DNA from: Rossellomorea marisflavi
GTDB taxonomy: Bacteria; Bacillota; Bacilli; Bacillales; Bacillaceae_B
Direction: 5' to 3'
Length of the DNA stretch: 64,000 nucleotides
Assembly (NCBI GenBank): GCA_003667865.1
Contig: CP033051.1
Coordinates: 3,660,001-3,724,000, forward strand
A program made the position numbers and the translations under genes. The notes under the pieces are model-generated. The model was not told where the DNA came from. It did not search any database and saw nothing but the letters and a program-made list of their open reading frames with translations. Positions 25,633 through 34,939 of this stretch are shown here, in pieces (the stretch's first letter is position 1; each line of letters begins with the position of its first letter).

Positions 25633-26169
25633 TTACTTAACTTCGTATTCGTCACGTACAAGTCCAAAGACATCAACATCCTCGTAGATACCCATTAGTA
25701 GTCTATTTTGTTTAAGGGTCCCTTCTTTCTTCATCCCTACTTTCAAAAGAACGTTGATTGACCCAATATTTTTTGCAAGGGTAGAGGCCCATACTTTATT
25801 TAACATTATTTCATTAAACCCAAATTTCATTATTTCTTTAACTGCTTCGGTTGCATAACCCTTACTCCAATATTCCCGTCCTAACCAATAGCCTATCTCA
25901 CCTTTATGATTTTTACGGTCTATTCGGATTGTTATTGTACCAATTAGCTCAGGATGATCTTTAGTCCAAATAGTTAAAGGATATTCAATCCCCCTGTTAA
26001 TCAAATCCGGTTGCATTTGGATCCACTCTTGTGCATGCTTGAATTCGTAAGGTGAGGGAAATCCTAGAACCTGTGCTAATTCTTTATTATTTGCGAGCTG
26101 CGCAATTCTAGCAGCATCACGTTGTTGATAATACTGTAAAATTAATCGACTTGTTTCAAGTTTCATCAT
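25633..26169 (-). CDS. GNAT acetyltransferase (RimJ/RimL-like)
   Basis: This 178-residue protein begins LETSRLILQYYQQRDA and carries the acetyl-CoA loop GYWLGREYWSKGYATEA and the distal GSINVLLKVGMKKEG. It belongs to the RimJ/RimL-like branch, which modifies N-termini or small amines; the substrate is unknown. Ribosome binding site AGGTGAT. ATG 26166, the second codon, may be the true start. It is the first of four GNAT genes in a row. Confidence 0.85.
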   Translation of the reverse strand: MMKLETSRLILQYYQQRDAARIAQLANNKELAQVLGFPSPYEFKHAQEWIQMQPDLINRGIEYPLTIWTKDHPELIGTITIRIDRKNHKGEIGYWLGREYWSKGYATEAVKEIMKFGFNEIMLNKVWASTLAKNIGSINVLLKVGMKKEGTLKQNRLLMGIYEDVDVFGLVRDEYEVK

Positions 26170-26259
26170 TTATCACCTAAATTCTTTTAAAATTCATTCT
26201 TTTTAATGCTCTTACACATTTTTCAAATTAACATTTCATATATGGGCACTTTCAACCTA

Positions 26260-26303
26260 ATAAAATGAGTCGCCTTAGTCTTATACTAAAACAACTCATT
26301 TTA
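26260..26303 (-). terminator. Terminator of the GNAT pair
   Basis: Stem AAAATGAGT/ACTCATTTT with inner pairing, at the end of the transcription unit 26311-27371. Confidence 0.7.
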
Positions 26304-26310
26304 AAAACTA

Positions 26311-26820
26311 CTATATATAACGAAAATATCTTAATGAAGAGTATCGTTCCCCTTCAATCTGTGCAAACCCTGGTTTTTCATATTGGAATCGAAACCCTCT
26401 TGCCTCATAAAAGGGTATACCTAAGTGATTGTCTTTCGCTACAGAAACCCATTGTTCTGTTGCAGAAAATTCCTCTTTTTGCTGTCTCGTAAGAGCATTT
26501 AAGAGAAAAGTTCCAATTCCCTCCTTTCGTCTAGAAGGGTCTAGATAAAGAACAAACACCTCACCTGCGCTTTCTGAAACCATTCCTCCTCCAATTGCTC
26601 CAACTACTTCTTTATGGTCTAATGCAACAAAATAGCCTCCCCAATGAGTATCACTTTGGGTAACCTCTTGTAGGATTCTTTTTTCGTTATAAAATTCTTT
26701 TATTACTCCATTTATGTAATTCTCAGATAATAATTGATGATAAGTAGCCCTATATCCTTCTGAGCAAACTCTCTTTATTCCTTGCACATGATTTTCATTT
26801 GCTTTTGAAACGATTATCAT
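26311..26820 (-). CDS. GNAT acetyltransferase
   Basis: This 169-residue single-domain N-acetyltransferase has the motif A loop DPSRRKEGIGTFLLNAL and a C-terminal IPFYEARGFRFQYEKPGF. Its ATG overlaps the stop codon of the preceding GNAT gene (ATGA, 4-bp overlap), so the two are translationally coupled. Substrate unknown. Confidence 0.85.
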   Translation of the reverse strand: MIIVSKANENHVQGIKRVCSEGYRATYHQLLSENYINGVIKEFYNEKRILQEVTQSDTHWGGYFVALDHKEVVGAIGGGMVSESAGEVFVLYLDPSRRKEGIGTFLLNALTRQQKEEFSATEQWVSVAKDNHLGIPFYEARGFRFQYEKPGFAQIEGERYSSLRYFRYI

Positions 26821-27371
26821 TTTGAGTACCTCTCTGAATCTGTTCTACGATATTCAATTAACCAACAATCTCGATAGTTACCTTCATGAAGCTCATGTTT
26901 TGGGAGCATTTTAACCTTCTTAAATCCACATTTTTCATAGCATCTTAGTGCTCGAACATTCTGTATATGTGGATCCATAATGATACAATCAGCATCTTTT
27001 TCTTGAATTAAAAACTCAACCATTGAGGTTACTAATAACGTACCAATCCCTTTATTCCAATAGTCAACTTCCCCTATAAACTGATCCATTCCAAATACTT
27101 TCTCATTACTGTATCCATATTGTTTGTAATCTTCTTCATCTAATGGATAAAACTGAATGTACCCAATATCTCTATGATTTAACTGCACCATACACATAGA
27201 TGTCTGATCCTTATTTTGAAAAAACACTTCCGTAACCTTTTGTAAATCAAAAGGATTATCTCTTCCTTCGTAGTATTCAAGTACACAAGGATTCACAAGC
27301 CAACTTGTTAGTATTGTTTTATCATGTTCTTCGAGTTCTCGAACTTGTATATTCCCCTTTTCATATAACAT
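26817..27371 (-). CDS. GNAT acetyltransferase, aminoglycoside 6'-N-acetyltransferase-like
   Basis: This 184-residue protein has the AAC(6')-like features IQVRELEEHD, GYIQFYPLDEEDY, MDQFIGEVDYWNKGIGT and DPHIQNVRALRCYEKCGF. The family includes both resistance enzymes and enzymes of unknown function, so drug modification is a possibility, not a conclusion. It is the first gene of a two-gene unit, 14 bp downstream of another GNAT gene. Confidence 0.8.
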   Translation of the reverse strand: MLYEKGNIQVRELEEHDKTILTSWLVNPCVLEYYEGRDNPFDLQKVTEVFFQNKDQTSMCMVQLNHRDIGYIQFYPLDEEDYKQYGYSNEKVFGMDQFIGEVDYWNKGIGTLLVTSMVEFLIQEKDADCIIMDPHIQNVRALRCYEKCGFKKVKMLPKHELHEGNYRDCWLIEYRRTDSERYSK

Positions 27372-27385
27372 TGTGACAACTCCTT

Positions 27386-27868
27386 TTATGAATTAGAATC
27401 AATTTTTAATTTAAGTCCTTCATGAGTTGCCTCAAACCCAAGATTTTGATAAAAATGTAATGCTGCTTCACGTTGTTTATCTGTAGTTAGTTGAACAAGA
27501 TGACATCCTCTTTCTTTGGAAATTTGAATGGCGTGTTGTATTAACTTTGTTCCGATGCCTTTATCTCGATGAGAGGATGCGGTCCTTACACCTTCAATTG
27601 TTGCACGCCAACCTCCCAAATGTGTTAAATGCGGAGTAAAGGTTAATTGAGCAACCCCAATCACCTTCTCCTCAAAACACGCCACAATTAATTCATTATT
27701 TGGGTCAATAGAAATTGCTTGAAATGCATTCACATAGGAGATTGGAAGCGGCTGTGCATAGCGTTCTCTCTTTTGCCCTAGCTTGTCATCAGCTAGCATT
27801 TTTACAATGTCATCCAAATCATCTATTTGTGCATATCTAAATACAACATCTCTACTCAAAATAGCCAC
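27386..27868 (-). CDS. GNAT acetyltransferase
   Basis: This 160-residue protein has the typical order DIVKMLADDKLGQKRE, VAQLTFTPHL, the acyl-CoA loop RTASSHRDKGIGTKLIQHA and a C-terminal REAALHFYQNLGFEATHEG. It heads the run of three consecutive GNAT genes ending at 26311 and may be co-transcribed with them. Confidence 0.85.
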   Translation of the reverse strand: MAILSRDVVFRYAQIDDLDDIVKMLADDKLGQKRERYAQPLPISYVNAFQAISIDPNNELIVACFEEKVIGVAQLTFTPHLTHLGGWRATIEGVRTASSHRDKGIGTKLIQHAIQISKERGCHLVQLTTDKQREAALHFYQNLGFEATHEGLKLKIDSNS

Positions 27869-28054
27869 CTTCTTTAAACTAGTTTATATTTTTTAGTTTA
27901 TCTAAAAAATCAGATGAACGAAATATTGAATTTTTTTAAAAAATTTCAAAAAGAAGCCTAATTGACTATGTTATATAGAAAAATCTATACTATTATTCTT
28001 TGTGGATGATACTATTATGTTGTTAAACAAATATGTACTCTTGAGGTGTTTCTT

Positions 28055-28912
28055 TTGATAAATAAATATAAAAAGAAACTTTTAATCCTATGTATCTTGT
28101 TCTTTGTCATTCTAACATTTCTTTACTTTCAAAATAATTCTATTGAAACGTCCCACTTATCAATTGAATCACAGGAAATACCTAAAAGTTTCAATGGCTA
28201 TACAATCCTCCAAGTGTCCGATTTACATAGTAAATCTTTTGGAAGCAATCAGAAGGTCTTAGTTCAAAAAATTAAAAAATTGGAGCCAGATATTATTGTC
28301 GTAACAGGAGATTTAGTTGATCAGAAAAACTACAATGAAGACATAAGCATGAATTTAATTGAGCAACTAGTCGATATTGTTCCGGTCTACTATGTAACAG
28401 GAAATCATGAATGGTGGTCTGATAGGTTTGACTCATTAGAAGAAAATCTTATACAGGCTGGAGTTACTGTTATGAGAAATTCTAGTAAATCTATAGAAGT
28501 TGAAGGAGAGAGAATCACACTCATCGGTATTGATGATCCCGCACAAGCAATTGGATCAGATGGAGAGTATGCTCTAGCTGAACTATCTCTTAAAGATGCA
28601 TTAAGTACTACCGAAACAGGGAGTGGATTTCGTATTCTCTTGTCGCATCGCCCTGAATTATTCTCCCTTTATTCACAAAACGATATAGACTTAATTTTTG
28701 CTGGACATGCACATGGCGGTCAAGTCCGTCTCCCTTTTATAGGAGGTCTCATTGCACCGAATCAAGGGTTTCTTCCAGAATATACAGCTGGAAAATATGT
28801 TGAAAATGGCTCAACTATGGTTGTCAGTAGAGGATTAGGGAATAGTATTATTCCGCAAAGAGTGTTTAATCGCCCTGAGCTTGTTTTGGTAACATTAAAA
28901 ACATCAAATTAA
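28055..28912 (+). CDS. Membrane-anchored metallophosphoesterase (YkoQ-like)
   Basis: This protein of about 285 residues has an N-terminal membrane helix (about 8-27) and an extracytoplasmic calcineurin-like phosphoesterase domain. The metal ligands are all visible: SDLHS, VTGDLVD, TGNHEWW, LSHRPE and GHAHGGQ. Relatives act on lipid-linked phosphates or UDP-diacylglucosamine-like substrates. TTG 28055 has GAGGTG at 8 nt and is preferred to the GTG at 28046 that overlaps it. Single gene. Confidence 0.88.
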   Translation: MINKYKKKLLILCILFFVILTFLYFQNNSIETSHLSIESQEIPKSFNGYTILQVSDLHSKSFGSNQKVLVQKIKKLEPDIIVVTGDLVDQKNYNEDISMNLIEQLVDIVPVYYVTGNHEWWSDRFDSLEENLIQAGVTVMRNSSKSIEVEGERITLIGIDDPAQAIGSDGEYALAELSLKDALSTTETGSGFRILLSHRPELFSLYSQNDIDLIFAGHAHGGQVRLPFIGGLIAPNQGFLPEYTAGKYVENGSTMVVSRGLGNSIIPQRVFNRPELVLVTLKTSN

Positions 28913-28928
28913 ATATGTAATCACTCTA

Positions 28929-28969
28929 GGAGGCTTTATCGCTTTAAAAGCGTATGAGCCTCCATTTTT
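28929..28969 (+). terminator. Terminator of the metallophosphoesterase gene
   Basis: Stem GGAGGCT/AGCCTCC with an internal GCTTT/AAAGC hairpin, followed by ATTTTT. Confidence 0.88.
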
Positions 28970-29013
28970 CCATAAATATTCTCATCCTAGTGTCAAAACA
29001 ACCTTGAAAATCG

Positions 29014-29871
29014 TTATTTTTCATTACTTGGATTCTTCCTTCCCTTTATGAGATATTTTTTCGTTACAAGCGTAATCGCATAAACAATCGCAATAATTGC
29101 TACACCTACAAGCATTAGTTGAAATCTAGAAAGAGAGGCAATGGTTGCAAAATGAACTGAGAATGCTAATAAGAAAGCTGTTATTACTTTTGAAATCGTT
29201 GCAATTAACAAAAATCTTCTAAAGGATACTCCTCCAATACCTGCCCCAACACAAATAATTTCATCTGGGAGAACTGGTATAATAAAAAGAATTACGAGAA
29301 TGATTGTCTCATTTTTACCTACATATTCCTGATACTTTGCTAAGTGCTTATCTTTGACAAGTTTTGAGACAAGCTTCTGACCACCTGTTTTTGCAATAAA
29401 ATACATGACGATAATCCCTAATAACGTTCCCGTAAAGCCTAGAATACTAGCTATGTATGGCCCAAACACCGCACTACCTGCAGAAATCGTTAACGCTTCT
29501 GGTAATGGCAACAAAATGGGCTGACTAAAGCAAATAAGGAAATATAGTAATTGAGCAATTGATGAGTAATCCCTTAATACATTCTCAAGTCCATAACCAT
29601 TTATGTAGCGTATCAATATACTTCCATAATACAAAGCACTCGTTGCTATTATAAGAATTGCTATCCCCCATGATAGCTTACTTATAAAAGATTTGCTCCT
29701 ATCCCGACTAAACAGGAGACTAAACACGCTTATTAGTACAATGAAGCTAAGCGCTATGATGAAGCACCACCTGATGATAGGTGCTGTAGTAAATAAATAA
29801 AAAACAACTAACCATAATAAGATTATGTTAAATACAATATTTATAAAACGACTAAAGTTACTAACTTGAAT
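29014..29871 (-). CDS. TVP38/TMEM64 (VTT-domain) membrane protein, start uncertain
   Basis: The conserved part has the VTT-domain signature: FSQPILLPLPEALTISAG, AGSAVFGPYIASILGFTGT and PVLPDEIICVGAG, with about six membrane helices. The first ordinary start, GTG at 29727, has no binding site. Yet the frame stays open upstream for about 50 codons and adds two hydrophobic helices (IVFNIILLWLVVFYLF, WCFIIALSFIVLISVF). An AAGGGG lies 8-9 nt before an ATT codon at 29871, which I give as the tentative start. Either ATT is used, or an original start has been lost. The family functions in lipid scrambling or membrane homeostasis. Confidence 0.7.
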   Translation of the reverse strand: MQVSNFSRFINIVFNIILLWLVVFYLFTTAPIIRWCFIIALSFIVLISVFSLLFSRDRSKSFISKLSWGIAILIIATSALYYGSILIRYINGYGLENVLRDYSSIAQLLYFLICFSQPILLPLPEALTISAGSAVFGPYIASILGFTGTLLGIIVMYFIAKTGGQKLVSKLVKDKHLAKYQEYVGKNETIILVILFIIPVLPDEIICVGAGIGGVSFRRFLLIATISKVITAFLLAFSVHFATIASLSRFQLMLVGVAIIAIVYAITLVTKKYLIKGRKNPSNEK

Positions 29872-30104
29872 TGGACTCTTCCCCTTTATTTCTCTATTTT
29901 GAAGTCATTATATAGAATTTCACTATAAAATAGAAGACTCTAGAGACTGACTATAGATTCGGTCTTAGGTCCTACTATTCTCCCACTATATTATGTTAGT
30001 GTTTACTTAATTCAAGTTTATTACGATGATTTTCCATATCAGACTTCAGCTATGAATTTTTTTATTAAATAATAAGGATTTCTAATCCAACTTTTCATGA
30101 ATAT

Positions 30105-30647
30105 TCATTTAATTTTTGCGAACATATACAAATCATCAAATTTACCTACAGTAAATTCGTAGCTTCTCAAAAGGCCTTCCTTTTGAAACCCCATTTTTTC
30201 AAATAGTTTTTGTGATGCTTCATTTTCTGGTTCTATCAGTGCTTGTATTCTCTTTAACCCCATATGATGAAAGCCGTAAGATAAGATTTCAGTTAAAGCT
30301 TCACTCATTATGCCAGTTCTCCAATAGTTTCGCGAAAGCTCTACACCTATTTCAGCACGAAAATGTCTCTTATTCCAATCATGAAATCCACAGCTGCCTA
30401 TTATAGTTGAGGAACCTTTTATAGTAATCCCCCATCGAATGCCACTTCCAAGTGAATATATTTCCTTATACCATGAAATTTCCTCACGAGCCTCGTCAAT
30501 ATTCTTAAACGGCGCCATGCCGTAATACTTCATAACTTCAGTATCTGATAGATAACTTAGGATATCTGGTGAATCCTCGTACATCATTTCTCTTAAAAAA
30601 AGTCGTTCTGTCTCAAGAACTGGAAATGTTTTAGTCATTTCATTCAT
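30105..30647 (-). CDS. GNAT acetyltransferase (RimJ/RimL-like)
   Basis: This 180-residue protein begins with FPVLETERLFLREM and carries IGSCGFHDWNKRHFRAEIG, the CoA loop ELSRNYWRTGIMSEAL and ENEASQKLFEKMGFQKEG. It belongs to the ribosomal-protein acetyltransferase-like group. Stand-alone gene, substrate unknown. Confidence 0.85.
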   Translation of the reverse strand: MNEMTKTFPVLETERLFLREMMYEDSPDILSYLSDTEVMKYYGMAPFKNIDEAREEISWYKEIYSLGSGIRWGITIKGSSTIIGSCGFHDWNKRHFRAEIGVELSRNYWRTGIMSEALTEILSYGFHHMGLKRIQALIEPENEASQKLFEKMGFQKEGLLRSYEFTVGKFDDLYMFAKIK

Positions 30648-30950
30648 CCTTTAACCTAGTTTCTTTATACCTTGTAAATTTTACCACAACCTTTTACTAA
30701 ATAATCACATTACCATGTTACATTTTGGAATACTATTGCCAAGAGTAATTATTTTATATTTTTTCCTTTTCCTTACTACTTAGAAAAGTGTATATTTTAA
30801 AGTCGTTTCGTACATATTACGATAAGGTTTTATTTAGATTTTTTCGTTTTCTATCAATTTTATTACTACACGTTGTCACAATTTCATGGATCTTTTCATC
30901 ACTTTAATCCCTGCCCCTGTATTTGAAATTTTTATAAAGGATGGTTACAC
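30648..30950. other. Divergent intergenic region
   Basis: AT-rich DNA between the divergent GNAT gene and the DUF3231 gene. It should hold both promoters. I see no repeat, RNA gene or coding frame that I can support. Confidence 0.5.
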
Positions 30951-31952
30951 ATGTCAAAAAATAAAGCAATTAGTTCAAGTGAATTAGCAACATTGTGGAT
31001 GACCTATCAACAAAAAACAATGACTCAAAGGATACTTGAATATTTTATTGCGCAATCAGAGGATGAATTTGCCAAGGACATTTTACAAGATACACACTCA
31101 AAGGTGGTTGGATACATAGAACAAATAAAATTGATTCTTACAGAGGAAGGAGCCGTAATTCCTGTAGGGTTCACTGAAGAAGATGTTTATTCTGGAGTAC
31201 CGAAACTTTATGATAATAATTTTGATATAATGTTTCTCCGTCTGTTAAAAGAGATCAGTATGGGATTACATTCACTTCATATCGGTATGTCGCATAGAAA
31301 AGATATTGTACTTTTTTATAAGGAATTAACAGCTTTCACTCAAAGTGTTTATGACAGATGTCTAGACTACTTACAAGAAAGAGATGTGCTTCCTAGTCCA
31401 CCTTCTGTTACCATGCCAAAGATTGTTGAATTTGCAAAAGGTTCTAGTTATATGTCGGGCTTCAATCTTCTTTCGGGTAAACGCGCACTGAATACTGTTG
31501 AGTTGAGTCATATTTACTTTGGCATTGAATCAAATGTTTTTGGTATGCAGCTTATGACAGGATTTGCACAAGTAGCCAATGAACCTGAGGTCAAGAAATA
31601 TTTTATTAAAGGAAAAGAACTAGCAAAGAAGATTGTAACGGACTATACCCAAGTATTACTACAGAGTGATATTCAACCACCCTCTACTTGGGATGCTAAA
31701 GCTACGGACTCTAAAGTACCACCATTTTCAGATAAATTAATGATGTATTGTGTTAGTCTTTTCTGTAGTTTTAGTTTGGGTAGTAATGCGTTAGGAACAG
31801 CCTTTAGCTTACGTAGTGATTTGCCTTTAATGCTTATTGGCACAGCAAAGGATATCTTAACTTATGGACAAGAAGGCGGAAAGATTATGGCGAAGAATGG
31901 ATGGCTTGAGCAGCCACCTAGTATGGAGGATCGAAATAAACTAATCAAATAA
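30951..31952 (+). CDS. Two-repeat DUF3231 protein
   Basis: This 333-residue helical protein consists of two homologous halves (about 1-165 and 170-333), each a four-helix bundle. The second half has LLSGKRALNTVELSHIYFG, PPFSDKLMMYCVSLF and LGTAFSLRSDLP and ends NGWLEQPPSMEDR. This is the usual full-length DUF3231 form. A single-repeat relative lies at 11807-12358 and a broken one at 44764-45017. Function unknown, restricted largely to spore formers. Ribosome binding site AAAGGATG. Confidence 0.8.
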   Translation: MSKNKAISSSELATLWMTYQQKTMTQRILEYFIAQSEDEFAKDILQDTHSKVVGYIEQIKLILTEEGAVIPVGFTEEDVYSGVPKLYDNNFDIMFLRLLKEISMGLHSLHIGMSHRKDIVLFYKELTAFTQSVYDRCLDYLQERDVLPSPPSVTMPKIVEFAKGSSYMSGFNLLSGKRALNTVELSHIYFGIESNVFGMQLMTGFAQVANEPEVKKYFIKGKELAKKIVTDYTQVLLQSDIQPPSTWDAKATDSKVPPFSDKLMMYCVSLFCSFSLGSNALGTAFSLRSDLPLMLIGTAKDILTYGQEGGKIMAKNGWLEQPPSMEDRNKLIK

Positions 31953-31960
31953 GTGTGTGA

Positions 31961-32014
31961 GATGAGGTGTCACATCACACGTCAATATAGATAGAAAAAG
32001 GGTCACACCTCATC
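31961..32014 (+). repeat. Inverted repeat after DUF3231 gene
   Basis: 10-bp perfect arms GATGAGGTGT and ACACCTCATC separated by 34 nt. There is no U-tract, so it is a weak terminator candidate only. Confidence 0.4.
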
Positions 32015-32044
32015 ATTATCTGTTATATATATGATTATTTATAG

Positions 32045-32074
32045 AAAAAACACTTATCAATGATAAGTGCTTTC
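32045..32074 (-). terminator. Terminator of the 64-residue basic protein gene
   Basis: Stem CACTTATCA/TGATAAGTG followed by TTTTTT on the minus strand. Confidence 0.88.
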
Positions 32075-32090
32075 CATTTAGGATATTAAC

Positions 32091-32285
32091 TTAAGAACCC
32101 ATTTTCCTACGAGTATTGCTAGCCTTTTTGTGCTGTTGATTTTGCATTTTCTGGTTTGAAGCAGAACCATTTAATGCATGCTTTCCATTATTTTGATTCT
32201 CTTTCTTTTTTGCCAATTGTTGCTGCATTGCTTCCTTCAAACTAATCTTCTTTTTCTCATTTGTGTTGTTCTCTAAATTTGACAT
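32091..32285 (-). CDS. Small Lys/Asn/Gln-rich protein (64 aa)
   Basis: This 64-residue, strongly basic, probably disordered protein has KKKISLKEAMQQQLAKKKE in its N-terminal half and an Asn/Gln/Lys-rich C-terminal half ending RRKMGS. I do not recognise a family. A good ribosome binding site (GGAG, 11 nt), a strong terminator and no overlapping gene support expression. The composition recalls small nucleic-acid-binding or spore-core proteins. Confidence 0.65.
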   Translation of the reverse strand: MSNLENNTNEKKKISLKEAMQQQLAKKKENQNNGKHALNGSASNQKMQNQQHKKASNTRRKMGS

Positions 32286-32465
32286 AACGTACTCTTTCTC
32301 CTTTTAGTTGGACAAATATTTTTGGAGTCCTGAAATTATTATAAAGAATATTACCACATAAGAAAATAGTCTATTGATTGTCAATCTTCTTTCAGTTTGG
32401 TTAATAATGAGATTTATTACTATAAGTGTATCCACTTATTCAAAAATTAAATCCAAAATAAACCA

Positions 32466-32494
32466 TTGTTTGTTTTGGACATACATGTTATATT
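32466..32494 (+). promoter_or_regulatory. Promoter of the candidate small RNA
   Basis: TTGTTT followed after exactly 17 bp by TATATT on the plus strand. The predicted start of transcription is near 32501, and no plus-strand protein gene follows. Confidence 0.6.
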
Positions 32495-32500
32495 AATTGA

Positions 32501-32611
32501 GCGATGAGCTGAATTGTATAAGTCGACGACATCCAAATGTACGATGTGGCGTACAGTCGATCGCCTCAATTTTACGTAGAAAGACGTCCTTTTGGACGTC
32601 TTTTTTATTAT
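32501..32611 (+). ncRNA. Candidate structured small RNA, about 110 nt
   Basis: Between the promoter at 32466-32494 and a classic intrinsic terminator (GACGTCC TTTT GGACGTC TTTTTT) lies about 80 nt with long-range pairing. The 5' end GCGAT pairs with ATCGC. CGAC pairs with the adjacent GTCG. TGTAC/GTACA closes an 8-nt loop containing GATGTGGC. The two outer stems are contiguous on the 3' side. There is no start codon with a binding site, and the next gene is convergent, so the transcript is likely an independent RNA. I do not recognise an Rfam family. Confidence 0.55.
32581..32611 (+). terminator. Terminator of the small RNA
   Basis: Stem GACGTCC/GGACGTC, tetraloop TTTT, then six T on the plus strand. 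On the minus strand only a short T-run follows, so it can serve the PBP gene only weakly. Confidence 0.88.
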
Positions 32612-32613
32612 TT

Positions 32614-34710
32614 TCATTCAGATTTCTGCTCCAATGAAGTACCTTCTCTTTTTTTCTTTAGCTCGAAATATTTATCCATGATTCTTCTCGAGATTGTCTT
32701 ATTAATGTATGGATCTTGATCTTGATGTGACCATGGGACAACAGTTGAAAAGGCTATTTCTGGTGTATCTGCTGGTGCGTATCCAATAAGTGTTGTATTA
32801 TAGGTCAATTCTCCATTTTTGTACGTTTCTGCAGTACCAGATTTTCCAGCAGCATCATATGGAGCATTATGAAATTCATTGTATGCAGTTCCTTGACCAC
32901 TATGAAAAACCTGATAAAATCCTTGTTTCACATGATTAATTTGTTCTGATGTTGCATTGATACGATTGAGTATTGTAGCTTCCTTTTCATATAATATCTG
33001 TCCTAATGTATTCGTTTGATTCGTAGGCTCTCTAATTTCCTTCATTATATGTGGTTGTATACGATATCCACCGTTGGCAATTGTAGATACATATTGTACA
33101 AGCTGAATGGGCGTATAGTTGTCATATTGTCCAATAGCCAAATCTAATAAATATCCTGGTAAAGTATCTTGACCAATTAAACCTGGATGCTCACCTGGAA
33201 GATCAATTCCCGTCTTCACCCCTAAGCCTAGTTGAGCAAAATGGTTACGAAATGTAGTAAATGCTTCAGGGTTATAGCGGAGAGGCATGTTTGGCACATA
33301 CTGATCTCCATTAATACGAAGAGCAAGCTTCCACATATAAGCATTTGAAGATTTCTCTAGAGCAAATAGATCATTAATATTATATCGTCCATTTCGATTA
33401 AACCAAGAGCTTTTTTTAGGAGTATCTTTTATATAAATGGGTTCATCTTCTATATATTCACCTGGGTGCAGAACTCCAGTCATATAACCCGTTAATACCG
33501 TTGCCCCTTTTACTGCTGAACCTGCCTCATAAATTGTATTGATTGCGCCAAATGCATAATCTTGAACAACTATTTTCCCTGTTTGTTGATCTTTTTCATA
33601 CTTTTTCCCGACTAGTGCAAGTACCTCACCCGTATAGGGATGCATCATAACGACGAAAGCACGGTCTAGATAAGGAGACCCTGTTGTATGAACATGTTTT
33701 GATAATTCTTCTTCAACAATTCTTTCAATTTCTTTCTGAAGTTCCATATCTATCGTTAAGATTACATCCTTACCTCTTTGTCCTTGTTGGATAAGCTGTG
33801 ATTCAAGTACCGATCCATCCCTAGTGATGTTCTTCGTTTTTTCCTTTTGTCCCTGCAACACATTTTCATATTGTGATTCTATGAAACTAATACCCACACG
33901 GTCATTTCGGGTATAACCTCTTGAAAGATAGTAATCAAGCGTTTCTCGTGGTAGTCCTTCTTTAGATGAAGATACATTCCCTAAAATTGACCGCAATGTT
34001 TGTTCATACGCATAAGACCTCTTCCAATCGATTGTAGTGTTTATCCCTGGAAGTTCATCCAGATGCTCACTAACTTTAGCATATTCCTCCATCGTGACAC
34101 CCTCGTTCTTAACCATTTGTGGTGTCAAAGCATAACCTGAATGAAATTCTCGATAGATGGCTAGTATCTCCATATCTTCTTCTGTAAGCGATTGTAAATC
34201 ATTTTGCGTGATTCTCTCCAATTGAAGCTGATATATTTTTTCGTTCTTCTCTTCTGCATTTATATCCTCATTATTTAGAATCTTGTTTTTTTCATCCTTG
34301 CTAATTTTTCGTTCTGCATCTTTAGGATTTTGTACTATCCAGTAATCTTTCATATCACGTTCTTGTACTGATTTCGTATCCTTTGTTATTAGGGTTGCTA
34401 GTTTTTTTGCTACTTCTAACATTTCCACCTGAGTGGTTGTCTGAGTTCTTGTATACGTAATCGCATGAACTGGATTATTATCAACAATAACATTTCGATA
34501 ACGATCAAAAACCTTTCCTCGAGGTACGCTTGTTTCTATTACAACATCCTCTGTTTGTTCAACTTCTTTAAGATAGGTTTTACCATTCACAATTTGCACA
34601 ATACCAAGGCGCAAAATCAGTAGTAGAAACAAAATAAAGACAGCAAAAAATAGAAAATTCATTCGAAATGGTATATGTGAATGACTATTTGACTGTTTAA
34701 TTTTCACCAT
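32614..34710 (-). CDS. Penicillin-binding protein 2 (PbpA/PbpH type transpeptidase)
   Basis: This 698-residue class B PBP has a short cytoplasmic tail, one membrane helix (about 17-39), a PBP dimerisation domain starting at TSVPRGKVFDR, and a transpeptidase domain. The active-site motifs are EAGSAVKGAT (SxxK), EKSSNAYM (SxN) and GKSGTAET (KSG). Length and motifs match Bacillus PbpA and PbpH, which cross-link lateral-wall peptidoglycan together with RodA. I cannot decide which of the two it is. Ribosome binding site GGGAAGG. Single gene. Confidence 0.92.
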   Translation of the reverse strand: MVKIKQSNSHSHIPFRMNFLFFAVFILFLLLILRLGIVQIVNGKTYLKEVEQTEDVVIETSVPRGKVFDRYRNVIVDNNPVHAITYTRTQTTTQVEMLEVAKKLATLITKDTKSVQERDMKDYWIVQNPKDAERKISKDEKNKILNNEDINAEEKNEKIYQLQLERITQNDLQSLTEEDMEILAIYREFHSGYALTPQMVKNEGVTMEEYAKVSEHLDELPGINTTIDWKRSYAYEQTLRSILGNVSSSKEGLPRETLDYYLSRGYTRNDRVGISFIESQYENVLQGQKEKTKNITRDGSVLESQLIQQGQRGKDVILTIDMELQKEIERIVEEELSKHVHTTGSPYLDRAFVVMMHPYTGEVLALVGKKYEKDQQTGKIVVQDYAFGAINTIYEAGSAVKGATVLTGYMTGVLHPGEYIEDEPIYIKDTPKKSSWFNRNGRYNINDLFALEKSSNAYMWKLALRINGDQYVPNMPLRYNPEAFTTFRNHFAQLGLGVKTGIDLPGEHPGLIGQDTLPGYLLDLAIGQYDNYTPIQLVQYVSTIANGGYRIQPHIMKEIREPTNQTNTLGQILYEKEATILNRINATSEQINHVKQGFYQVFHSGQGTAYNEFHNAPYDAAGKSGTAETYKNGELTYNTTLIGYAPADTPEIAFSTVVPWSHQDQDPYINKTISRRIMDKYFELKKKREGTSLEQKSE

Positions 34711-34939
34711 AGCAAAATCCTTCCCACTTTGATTGATTCAGTCATTACATTATATGAATCTATAATGCTAATATTTTGATTCTACGTATAAAGGAAAATA
34801 TTATTTGTACGAATGAGTGAACTCAAAATGGAAAGAAAGATGGCAAAAGAATACATGCTATAAACAAATTAATTAAGATTATAGCTTGTGATACTTTAAT
34901 GAGGCAAAAAAACTCCTAATAATTAAATGGGGGGAAATT

